This document shows, one piece after another, positions 7,790 to 14,922 of a stretch of DNA of 15,154 bases. The position numbers and the translations under genes are program-made. Below the pieces are notes generated by a model. It did not search any database, was not told where the DNA came from, and was given only the letters and a program-made list of their open reading frames with translations. Source of the DNA: Eubacteriales bacterium (GTDB lineage Bacteria; Bacillota; Clostridia; Lachnospirales; Lachnospiraceae). Positions within the stretch are counted from its first letter, which is position 1. The number at the start of each line of letters is the position of its first letter. The stretch covers positions 1 through 15,154 of the forward strand of contig JAUNPT010000040.1 in the NCBI GenBank assembly GCA_030536565.1, given 5' to 3'.

Positions 7790-9703
7790 CTATGAAATAG
7801 GCTTAATTATCATATTGCTGTAGAATTCATCTCTGTCTAAAAATGGCCCGAGATCTTCAAGCGGTGGAGATACTAATGTTCCATCTTCCAATCTTTTTGT
7901 TGCAGATTTAGGTTCAAACAACTGCTCCTTTGAACAGAATATTTCACAAATAACAGGCCCCTCCATTGCTAACGCAGCCTCTAAGGTATCACCCAAAAAT
8001 TCATTGCCATCACATGACATATATGGATATCCATATGCTGGTGCCAGCTTACTCATATCTGGGAAGCTTAAATCTCCGCTCTGCGGCCCGATTCCAACAA
8101 AATTCTTATTAAACAGATTTGTCTGAGTCTGTCTGATTGAATGATATCCTTCATTGTTAATCAGGAATATCTTAATCGGCATTTTATGATGAATAATTGT
8201 CTGGAGTTCCTGAATATTCATCTGTATACTTCCATCTCCTGTAACTAAGATAACATCTTTAACTGCTTTATTACCAATCGAACGTCCATACAATGCATCG
8301 TCGCCATGTTCCGCAACTGCCGCTCCAATTGCCGCTGGTAAATCATATCCCATCGATGCTATGGCAGAGTTAATTATAAACCTCTGATTTTTTTTGATTA
8401 CATATGCATGACTTCCAACAACACATGCAGAGCCATTACCAACAACTGTAACCTGTCCTTCTTCAAGACGATTACTTAATTCTTTAATAAATGCATATAC
8501 ATTTGTATGATTCTTATCTTCATAGTGCTTTGGAAGTACTACGGGATATTTTTTCTTCCACTGAATACATTGTTCAATCCAATCAGCATTTTTAAACAAG
8601 CCCTTTTTGCATAAATCATCAACATCTGTGCCTTCACCGGCATTGCAAGTGTATTCGTAGCCCTGTTCTTCAAGCCGGGCTGCCATCTTCATAAGCAGCT
8701 CCTTTGCATCTCCCCATACAGGCATATCTACATGAAGTGTTGGTTTCTTCATTTCATCTTCACATACGTCGTTCATAATAACGTATGCTTCTCTTGCCCA
8801 TGTAGTCCAATTATAACCTACCTGACGAATACTTAATCTATTTCCAACTGCAAATACAAGGTCTGAATTCTGTACAGCGAAATTACCAGCTCTATCTCCC
8901 ATAATTCCACCACGTCCCACATATAAAGGGTGTTCATCATAGATTGCATCAATACTGTCCCAGCCTGTTGCAACAGGAATATTTAGAAGTCCGACAACCT
9001 TCTTAAAATACTCATATCCACCTGAAATACGAATCCCATTTCCCGCATAAAATACTGGTCTTTGAGCATTCTTTATCTTATCAATGACTGCATCTACCTG
9101 TTCCATTGTAATATGTGGTGCAAGCTTTTCTTCATATTCTGCCGGGTCAAAGCCTTCCAGTTCGTCTGTTTCAACAAAAAAGCCCTGGAAATTCACAGGA
9201 ATATCAATCCAGCATGGCCCGGGTCTTCCTGTCTTTGCAATATAAAATGCTTTCTCAAGGCAGTAACGAATCTGCTTTGGGTCCTCAACCATCTGTGCAT
9301 ACTTTGTCATAGCTTCAGCTGATTTCACAATATCAAATTCCTGATCTCCCATTGCCCTGATGTTCAATCCTGTACTTCTGGCCGTTGTATCATATCGTAC
9401 CTGTCCTGAAATTACAATCATAGGAATTGAATCTAAATATGCTCCAACAACACCTGTCATCGCATTAGTTCCTCCCGGCCCTGTTGTAACACAGCAGCAC
9501 GCCATTGTATTATGAATTCTTCCATAACTCTCAGCAGCAATTGCACATGCTTGTTCATGATGGTTGTAAACACAGGTAAGCCCTTCCTGATGCCCTAAAC
9601 TGTCATTTAAATGCATTGCGCCGCCGCCAGTTACTGTAAATGCATGAGTCACTCCATGTTCCACAAGAAATTTTGATACATAATTCGATAATTTAATCTT
9701 CAT
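7790..9703 (-). CDS. ThDP-dependent acetolactate-synthase-like enzyme, candidate YerE-type two-carbon transferase (637 aa)
   Basis: Member of the acetolactate synthase/pyruvate oxidase-like ThDP family. Seen: N-terminal pyrimidine-binding domain with catalytic glutamate E50 in NHHEQACAIAAESYGR and TTGPGGTNAMTG at 73-84; middle domain about 200-360; C-terminal pyrophosphate-binding domain with GDGSIQMN at 489-496 and NNEGYHSIRQTQ at 516-527, giving the metal-binding GDG...NN signature. Longer than biosynthetic acetolactate synthases, with apparent extra sequence at about 345-375 and 466-480 and an extended C-terminus (about 595-637). No small regulatory subunit gene accompanies it. AAGGAGG seven bases before the ATG is the strongest ribosome site in the window. 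Position between rfbFGH and an SDR suggests pyruvate-derived two-carbon addition to a CDP-4-keto-3,6-dideoxy sugar, as YerE does in yersiniose synthesis. Family: sure; substrate: inferred. Another ThDP carboligation or decarboxylation on a sugar is possible. Confidence 0.88.
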   Translation of the reverse strand: MKIKLSNYVSKFLVEHGVTHAFTVTGGGAMHLNDSLGHQEGLTCVYNHHEQACAIAAESYGRIHNTMACCCVTTGPGGTNAMTGVVGAYLDSIPMIVISGQVRYDTTARSTGLNIRAMGDQEFDIVKSAEAMTKYAQMVEDPKQIRYCLEKAFYIAKTGRPGPCWIDIPVNFQGFFVETDELEGFDPAEYEEKLAPHITMEQVDAVIDKIKNAQRPVFYAGNGIRISGGYEYFKKVVGLLNIPVATGWDSIDAIYDEHPLYVGRGGIMGDRAGNFAVQNSDLVFAVGNRLSIRQVGYNWTTWAREAYVIMNDVCEDEMKKPTLHVDMPVWGDAKELLMKMAARLEEQGYEYTCNAGEGTDVDDLCKKGLFKNADWIEQCIQWKKKYPVVLPKHYEDKNHTNVYAFIKELSNRLEEGQVTVVGNGSACVVGSHAYVIKKNQRFIINSAIASMGYDLPAAIGAAVAEHGDDALYGRSIGNKAVKDVILVTGDGSIQMNIQELQTIIHHKMPIKIFLINNEGYHSIRQTQTNLFNKNFVGIGPQSGDLSFPDMSKLAPAYGYPYMSCDGNEFLGDTLEAALAMEGPVICEIFCSKEQLFEPKSATKRLEDGTLVSPPLEDLGPFLDRDEFYSNMIIKPIS

Positions 9704-9710
9704 ATACAGT

Positions 9711-9717
9711 CCTCCTT
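9711..9717 (-). promoter_or_regulatory. strong ribosome-binding site of the ThDP enzyme
   Basis: AAGGAGG on the minus strand, a full match to the anti-Shine-Dalgarno core, with a seven-base spacer to the ATG at 9703. It confirms the start and suggests higher translation than its neighbours, whose sites are shorter. Confidence 0.7.
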
Positions 9718-9742
9718 ATTGAGAATTCTTTTTACAAGCACG

Positions 9743-9759
9743 ATATGGGGTACCCATAT
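9743..9759. other. short palindrome in the gtrA-like/ThDP intergenic gap
   Basis: ATATGGG and CCCATAT pair around a three-base GTA. It lies in the 101-bp gap at 9704-9804, the largest gap inside the operon. No T-run follows on either strand, so a terminator is not supported. I find no convincing -35/-10 pair in this gap. It may be an operator, an RNA structure or chance. Confidence 0.35.
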
Positions 9760-9804
9760 ATTACAGTCTTTACCATTCTATATGAGTCCCCCACGTCCAT
9801 ATCT

Positions 9805-10332
9805 TTATTGTTTTTTTTGTCTATATGCCCAAAACTTATTAATAACAAAGTTTAATGGTATAGATACAATCATGTTCAAAACCCAGCCCATATTACTGGA
9901 AAAAGTAATTGGATCACCTAAAAATCCAACATTAATCCTATCAAAAAATGAAATGACAGGCCCGCAGTACTGCGCCAAATCAATAATATTCACCCAGAAA
10001 AACAACAGAACATTGTTCAGAAACAGCCCTGTAAATGCATAGGCTGTATATGTTTTCATCAATGTCTTCCACCATATACGGTGTTCTTCTGTCTTATCTT
10101 CTTTAAAAACAAAAACATTCTGCAGCATAAACGCCCATAAAACGCTAAGCAGCCAGCTTATAACACTTGCAAGAAGCCAAACCCCCGGGAATAATACCTG
10201 GTTAAACACAAAATAAATAACACCTGAAACAATTGTATTGGATACACCAACAATCCCGAATTTTATAAACTGGACAAGAATTTCACCGAAGCTCTCTTTT
10301 TTAGACACTGCTACTTCATTATTTTCAATCAT
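9805..10332 (-). CDS. GtrA-family membrane protein, probable polyprenyl-phosphate-sugar flippase (175 aa)
   Basis: Small four-helix membrane protein. Seen: helices at about 22-45, 50-72, 95-117 and 147-168. The N-terminal helix pattern FIKFGIVGVSNTIVSGVIYF and the C-terminal IPLNFVINKFWAY (158-170) are characteristic of GtrA/GtcA. Slightly longer than most members, because of about 25 extra residues between helices 3 and 4 (about 118-145, including DRINVGFLGD). AGAGG seven bases before the ATG supports the start; it begins 23 bp after the rfbH stop. Known: GtrA/GtcA proteins are thought to carry undecaprenyl-phosphate-linked sugars to the outer face of the membrane. Inferred: it flips the product of the GT2 at 5803-6768 for use by the YfhO-like protein, although these genes are separated by four others. 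Confidence 0.88.
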   Translation of the reverse strand: MIENNEVAVSKKESFGEILVQFIKFGIVGVSNTIVSGVIYFVFNQVLFPGVWLLASVISWLLSVLWAFMLQNVFVFKEDKTEEHRIWWKTLMKTYTAYAFTGLFLNNVLLFFWVNIIDLAQYCGPVISFFDRINVGFLGDPITFSSNMGWVLNMIVSIPLNFVINKFWAYRQKKQ

Positions 10333-10355
10333 ATCATATCCTCTTTATGAAAGTC

Positions 10356-11693
10356 TTACTGATTTACAGCTGCAATAATTGTCTTTGCCATATAATCAAT
10401 CATTTCATCTGTCATTCCTGGATATACTCCAACCCAGAAAGTATCATTCATAATTCTGTCAGTATTATCAAGGCTGCCGACCACACGGAAGCCTTCCCCT
10501 GTTGCTCTCATCTCATCAAAGCAAGGATGCTTAATTAAGTTACCTGCAAAAAGATTACGAGTCTGAACACCATTTTCTTCAATATACTCAACAACCTTAT
10601 TACGGTCAAGTCCTTCCTTTACTGTTATAAGGAATCCAAACCAGCTTGGACGTGAACCTTCACATGCTGTAGGAAGAATAACCTTATCCTCTATTTCTGC
10701 CAATGCTGTTCTTAATCTGTCAAAGTTATGTCTTCTTCTCTCAACAAATGCCGGGAACTTATCTAGCTGTGCACAGCCTACAGCAGCCTGCATATCTGTA
10801 GCTTTAAGGTTGTATCCAAAATGTGAATATACATACTTGTGATCGTATCCAAGTGGTAATTCGCCATACTGCTTATCAAATCTATGTCCGCATAGGTTAT
10901 CCCTTCCTGAAGGGCATACACAATCACGTCCCCAGTCTCTGAATGAACGGATACACTTGTTAAGAAGCGCATTGTTTGTATACACTGCTCCGCCTTCTCC
11001 CATAGTCATATGATGTGGAGGGTAAAAGCTTGATGTTCCAATATCACCGATTGTTCCTGTAAACTTTTCTTCACCATGGAAATTATACCTTGAACCCAAT
11101 GCGTCACAATTATCCTCAACAAGCCATAAATTATGTGCATCACAGAAATCCTTAACAGCTGTTAAATCAAATGGATTTCCTAATGTATGAGCAATCATCA
11201 CAGCCTTAGTTTTGTCTGATAAAGCTTCTTCAAGCTTAGTAACATCTATATTGTACTGAGGAATTGTTACATCTACAAACACTGGAACAGCTCCGTACTG
11301 AATTGCTGGTGTAATTGTTGTTGGGAAACCAGCGGCAACTGTAATAATTTCATCACCTCTCTTGATTCTCCTGTCACCAAGTAAAGGAGATGTAAGCGCC
11401 ATAAACGCATTCAGATTAGCAGATGAACCTGAATTTACAACTGACACATACTTAACATTAAGATATTCTCCAAGCTTCTTCTCGAACTCATCTGTGTAAT
11501 GACCCGCTGTCAGCCAAAACTCTAATGATGAATTAACAAGATTCATCATTTCGGCACTATCGTACACACGGCTTGCATAAGAAATCCTGTCCCCTTCCTT
11601 ATACTTCTTCTGATTGTGATACTTCTTACAATATTCATCTACCATTCCAAGGATTTCTTCTCTTGCCTCTAATTCATTCTTATTTTCAAACAT
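10356..11693 (-). CDS. rfbH: CDP-6-deoxy-4-keto-glucose 3-dehydrase (RfbH/DdhC, E1)
   Basis: PMP- and [2Fe-2S]-dependent enzyme removing the C3 hydroxyl of CDP-6-deoxy-L-threo-D-glycero-4-hexulose, giving the glucoseen intermediate of 3,6-dideoxyhexose synthesis. Seen: aminotransferase fold type I, with SFYPPHHMTMGEGG at 222-235, where histidine (H227/H228) replaces the PLP-binding lysine, the hallmark of this dehydrase. The iron-sulfur cysteines are C258-x-C260-x7-C268, with C196 in EDNCDALGS as the likely fourth. 445 residues, close to the family norm. AGGAA with a seven-base spacer precedes the ATG, 24 bp after the rfbG stop. Known: the enzyme works with an NADH-dependent flavin/iron-sulfur reductase (DdhD/RfbI/AscD, E3); no such gene is in this window, so the partner must be elsewhere or differ. 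Identity is firm because of the His and Cys signatures. Confidence 0.95.
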   Translation of the reverse strand: MFENKNELEAREEILGMVDEYCKKYHNQKKYKEGDRISYASRVYDSAEMMNLVNSSLEFWLTAGHYTDEFEKKLGEYLNVKYVSVVNSGSSANLNAFMALTSPLLGDRRIKRGDEIITVAAGFPTTITPAIQYGAVPVFVDVTIPQYNIDVTKLEEALSDKTKAVMIAHTLGNPFDLTAVKDFCDAHNLWLVEDNCDALGSRYNFHGEEKFTGTIGDIGTSSFYPPHHMTMGEGGAVYTNNALLNKCIRSFRDWGRDCVCPSGRDNLCGHRFDKQYGELPLGYDHKYVYSHFGYNLKATDMQAAVGCAQLDKFPAFVERRRHNFDRLRTALAEIEDKVILPTACEGSRPSWFGFLITVKEGLDRNKVVEYIEENGVQTRNLFAGNLIKHPCFDEMRATGEGFRVVGSLDNTDRIMNDTFWVGVYPGMTDEMIDYMAKTIIAAVNQ

Positions 11694-11717
11694 GCTTATT
11701 TTCCTTTCACATTATAA

Positions 11718-12767
11718 CTAATTATTAAAAAATTCATTTATTTCTTTATCCATACATGCAATAACATCTCCACCCGCTGCATATACCTTTGACCACTCAA
11801 CCGACTTTGCTATGGCCTGATTAAAGTTCCACGTTGGTTTCCAGCCAAAAACAGTCTTAAGCTTCGAGCAGTCGAGCTTTAAAAAGTTTGCTTCATGAGG
11901 GCCGCCATCATATTTATTAATCCATTTAACGTCTTCTTTCCATTCTCTGCAAAATGTATCTACTAAATCCCCTGTTGTAACACAGTCACTCTCATCTGGC
12001 CCAACATTATAAAAGCCTGCATATTTCTTGTCCTCATACTGCTTCATTGCAATCATAAGGTATGCTGCCAATGGTTCTAAAACGTGCTGATATGGGCGTG
12101 TTGAATGAGGATTACGCACAATAATATCCTCTTTCTTTATAGCCGCTCTAACGCAGTCTGGTACAATTCTATCGTTGGCGAAATCCCCGCCTCCAATAAC
12201 ATTGCCGGCTCTTGCAGTAGACACCGCAATTCCCGCGTCATTAAAGAATGAGTTAATATAACTATGTGTAACCAGTTCTGAACAAGACTTTGAATTGGAA
12301 TATGGGTCATAGCCATCAAGTGGCTCATTCTCTCTATAACCCCATGCCCATTCATTATTATGGTATACCTTATCAGTTGTAACATTTAGAAAAGACTTAA
12401 CACATGAATAAAGTCTTACACATTCACATATATTAACTGTACCCATAACATTGGTTTCATATGTGTAAACCGGATTCTTATATGAGTCCCTCACAATTGG
12501 CTGTGCCGCCAAATGTAAAACTATTTCTGGCTGTGCATCTTCAAAAGTCCTCTTTAAATGCTCTAAATCCCTGATATCGCCAATAACTGAATTAATTTTA
12601 TCTTCAACACCTGCAATAGAAAAAAGATTCGGCTGTGTTGGCGCCTCTAATGAATAACCTGTAACAACTGCTCCTGCATTCACTAATATTCTGCAAAGCC
12701 ATGTACCTTTGAATCCTGTATGTCCTGTAACTAAAACCTTCTTACCCTTATAAAAACTTAAATCCAT
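11718..12767 (-). CDS. rfbG: CDP-glucose 4,6-dehydratase
   Basis: Converts CDP-glucose to CDP-4-keto-6-deoxyglucose, second step of 3,6-dideoxyhexose synthesis, in the cytoplasm. Seen: extended SDR with GHTGFKG at 15-21 binding NAD, LHLAAQPIVRDSY at 84-96, TTDKVY at 130-135 and catalytic Y156-x3-K160 in DPYSNSKSCSE. The K-G-x-W after the glycine motif and RPYQHVLEPL in the C-terminal half are typical of RfbG rather than of dTDP- or GDP-sugar dehydratases. Length (349 aa) is normal. The gene starts 9 bp after the rfbF stop, and AGGAG overlaps that stop codon, so the two are probably translationally coupled. The nearest alternative would be another sugar-nucleotide 4,6-dehydratase, but the rfbF and rfbH neighbours make the CDP-glucose assignment secure. 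Confidence 0.95.
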   Translation of the reverse strand: MDLSFYKGKKVLVTGHTGFKGTWLCRILVNAGAVVTGYSLEAPTQPNLFSIAGVEDKINSVIGDIRDLEHLKRTFEDAQPEIVLHLAAQPIVRDSYKNPVYTYETNVMGTVNICECVRLYSCVKSFLNVTTDKVYHNNEWAWGYRENEPLDGYDPYSNSKSCSELVTHSYINSFFNDAGIAVSTARAGNVIGGGDFANDRIVPDCVRAAIKKEDIIVRNPHSTRPYQHVLEPLAAYLMIAMKQYEDKKYAGFYNVGPDESDCVTTGDLVDTFCREWKEDVKWINKYDGGPHEANFLKLDCSKLKTVFGWKPTWNFNQAIAKSVEWSKVYAAGGDVIACMDKEINEFFNN

Positions 12768-12776
12768 ACTGCTCTC

Positions 12777-13553
12777 CTACTGCCAATTTTTCCATGGAGC
12801 CTTGCCTGTCTGCCATAATTCCTCAAGCTTCTCCATCTCTCTCTTTGTATCCATACACTGCCAATAACCATTGTGATTGTATGCTTTCAGTTCTCCTAAA
12901 GCTGCACACTTTTCAAGAGGCTCTTTCTCAAATACAGTCGCATCACCTTCAATAAAATCAAATATTTTAGGTTCTAATACCATATAACCTGCATTAATTC
13001 TGCTTCCGTCTGCATCCTGCTTCTCTCTAAAAGAGTTGATTGTATTATCCTGCGAAATATCAAGGACTCCAAAGCGCTGGCCTACACTAACGGCTGTCAT
13101 TGTAGCAATCCTGCCATGGCTCTTATGGAACTTAACCAAATCGTTAATATTTACGTCACACACGCCATCTCCATATGTAAGCATAAATGTTTCATCTCCG
13201 ATGTAATCCTTAATTCTTTTAACACGTCCGCCAGTCATTGTGTTCAAGCCTGTGTCTACCAGCGTAACCTTCCAAGGCTCGGAGAAATTATTGTGAACTG
13301 TCATTTTACCGCCCTGTGTAAAATCAAATGTAACATCTGAATTATGCAATGCATAATCTGCAAACCATTCCTTAATTACATACTGTTTATAGCCGCAGCA
13401 AATTACAAAGTCATTATATCCATATGATGAATATTCCTTCATAATATGCCATAAAATTGGTTTTCCGCCAATTTCAATCATAGGCTTTGGCTTTAAATGA
13501 CTCTCCTCACTAATTCTTGTTCCAAATCCACCTGCCAGCAATACAACCTTCAT
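12777..13553 (-). CDS. rfbF: glucose-1-phosphate cytidylyltransferase
   Basis: Makes CDP-glucose from CTP and glucose-1-phosphate, the entry step of the CDP-dideoxyhexose route. Seen: nucleotidyltransferase signature LAGGFGTRISEES at 6-18, K21 and K23 in LKPKPMIEIGGKP, D129 in YGDGVCDV as metal ligand, GYKQYVIKEWF at 54-64 and NGYWQCMDTKREM at 228-240, which are RfbF-type features. Length (258 aa) is normal. GAGGAAG is placed correctly before the ATG. First gene of the proposed sugar operon, after a 110-bp AT-rich gap with promoter-like sequence. In Salmonella-type clusters a reductase gene (rfbI) precedes rfbF; here the upstream gene is a phosphofructokinase instead. Confidence 0.95.
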   Translation of the reverse strand: MKVVLLAGGFGTRISEESHLKPKPMIEIGGKPILWHIMKEYSSYGYNDFVICCGYKQYVIKEWFADYALHNSDVTFDFTQGGKMTVHNNFSEPWKVTLVDTGLNTMTGGRVKRIKDYIGDETFMLTYGDGVCDVNINDLVKFHKSHGRIATMTAVSVGQRFGVLDISQDNTINSFREKQDADGSRINAGYMVLEPKIFDFIEGDATVFEKEPLEKCAALGELKAYNHNGYWQCMDTKREMEKLEELWQTGKAPWKNWQ

Positions 13554-13595
13554 ATTTATTCTTCCTCTCTTATTACATAAATTTCAAATAACAAC

Positions 13596-13623
13596 ATTAT
13601 AATTACATTTATGTCAATCACAA
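13596..13623 (-). promoter_or_regulatory. candidate sigma-A-type promoter for the sugar operon
   Basis: On the minus strand TTGTGA (13618-13623) and a perfect TATAAT (13596-13601) are separated by 16 bp, upstream of rfbF. An overlapping pair, TTGACA (13612-13617) and TGTTAT (13588-13593) with an 18-bp spacer, is a second option. The surrounding 110 bp are AT-rich and contain two ATTGTG copies just upstream that could be part of a regulator site. No clear intrinsic terminator for the upstream pfp is seen in the gap. Confidence 0.5.
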
Positions 13624-13663
13624 TACCACAATCGGCCATAATTTGCAATATTACATCAATTTG

Positions 13664-14890
13664 TCATTTTCTTCTCACTCTGTCTAATATATAATCCGGA
13701 AGTCCATCTTTGTAAGGCACCTCTGGCTCTCCCTGAATTAAAGGCCTTAAATATTCTATCATCTTCGTTGTTACATCTGCCCCCTCCGGAGTAATCCATT
13801 CTCTTGGAATCTTCTTCTCTGCATTTGCTATCTTATCAATCTTTGCTGATGAATACTCTATTGTATATGGATTATCCCCAGTACGCACGATTGTTGACAT
13901 AACGCCTGTTTTTCCTGAGAGTGCAAGCTTTACTCCATTGCAGCCAAGCTCAAAGCTTTCTTCCAAATCAGTGGCAGAAGCACAATGTGCTGCTGCTCTC
14001 TGCAAAACATTCAGTTCAATGCTTCTTACCTTACACCCGATACGCTCCGCCACAAGCTCCTTAAGCACAGCACCTGTGCCGCTTAACATAACATGTCCAA
14101 ACTTATCTGTCTTGGTTCCCTGTGCTGAAATATACTTTCCGGATTCGTCCTTAATTCCCTCCGATACCGCAACTATAACGTGATGATACTGAAATAAAAT
14201 TTTCTTAACCTGCCAAATAAAATCATCACTGTTAAATGCCACCTCCGGAAGATAAATCAGCTGCGGCGCTACATTATAATTGCTCCTTGCCAGTGCCGAC
14301 GCAGCTGTTAACCAGCCGGCATTTCTTCCCATAATCTCAACAATCACTACTGTATCCATATTGTAAATGTAGGTGTCCATTGCAATCTCCCGGACACTTG
14401 TTGCTATATATTTGGCAGCTGAACCAAAGCCCGGTGTATGGTCAATCATCATTAAGTCATTATCTATTGTCTTAGGAATCCCAATAACCTTGACATCAAC
14501 GCCTTTAAGTTCCACATATTTTGACATCTTATCAACTGTGTCCATAGAATCATTTCCACCTATATAGAAAAAGGCACCAATAGCATATTTTCTAAAAATT
14601 TCCAAAACCCTGTCATAATCGGCTGTATCTTCTTCTACAGATTTCATTTTGTATCTGCATGAGCCAAGGTACATGGCTGGAGTCATTTTCAAACGATTAA
14701 GGCTTTCCTCATTTCCTTCAAACCCTTCGTTAAGCTGTATAATCCTATCCTCCAAAATACCCTGAATACCGTTGCAGCCACCATAAACCTTATCAATTTC
14801 CAAAGATTCAAAGGCTGCCTTCATAACACCTGCAAGGCTGGCATTAATAGCCGCTGTAGGTCCTCCTGACTGTGCAATTAAAATATTCAT
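13664..14890 (-). CDS. pfp: pyrophosphate-type 6-phosphofructokinase (408 aa)
   Basis: Glycolytic enzyme phosphorylating fructose-6-phosphate, probably with pyrophosphate as donor. Seen: N-terminal AQSGGPTAAINASL at 6-19, GGNDS at 111-115 with aspartate D114 at the position that is glycine in ATP-dependent enzymes, and PKTIDND at 139-145 with K140 where ATP enzymes have glycine; these two residues are the known markers of PPi use. MGRNAGWL at 187-194 binds sugar phosphate. N113 replaces the more usual aspartate before D114; I read it as clade variation. AAGGAAG about eight bases before the ATG supports the start. It uses TGA as stop. It lies between the repeat-tail remnant and the sugar operon and is probably unrelated to it functionally. 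Donor choice is inferred from residues only. Confidence 0.92.
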   Translation of the reverse strand: MNILIAQSGGPTAAINASLAGVMKAAFESLEIDKVYGGCNGIQGILEDRIIQLNEGFEGNEESLNRLKMTPAMYLGSCRYKMKSVEEDTADYDRVLEIFRKYAIGAFFYIGGNDSMDTVDKMSKYVELKGVDVKVIGIPKTIDNDLMMIDHTPGFGSAAKYIATSVREIAMDTYIYNMDTVVIVEIMGRNAGWLTAASALARSNYNVAPQLIYLPEVAFNSDDFIWQVKKILFQYHHVIVAVSEGIKDESGKYISAQGTKTDKFGHVMLSGTGAVLKELVAERIGCKVRSIELNVLQRAAAHCASATDLEESFELGCNGVKLALSGKTGVMSTIVRTGDNPYTIEYSSAKIDKIANAEKKIPREWITPEGADVTTKMIEYLRPLIQGEPEVPYKDGLPDYILDRVRRK

Positions 14891-14922
14891 ACCCAGTTCT
14901 TCCTTTCTATATTTATCCCCTG

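Noticed and set aside
7790..9703. Ordinary branched-chain amino-acid acetolactate synthase
   Set aside because: It lies inside a sugar-nucleotide operon, has no small-subunit or ilv neighbours, has extra segments and a different active-site loop.
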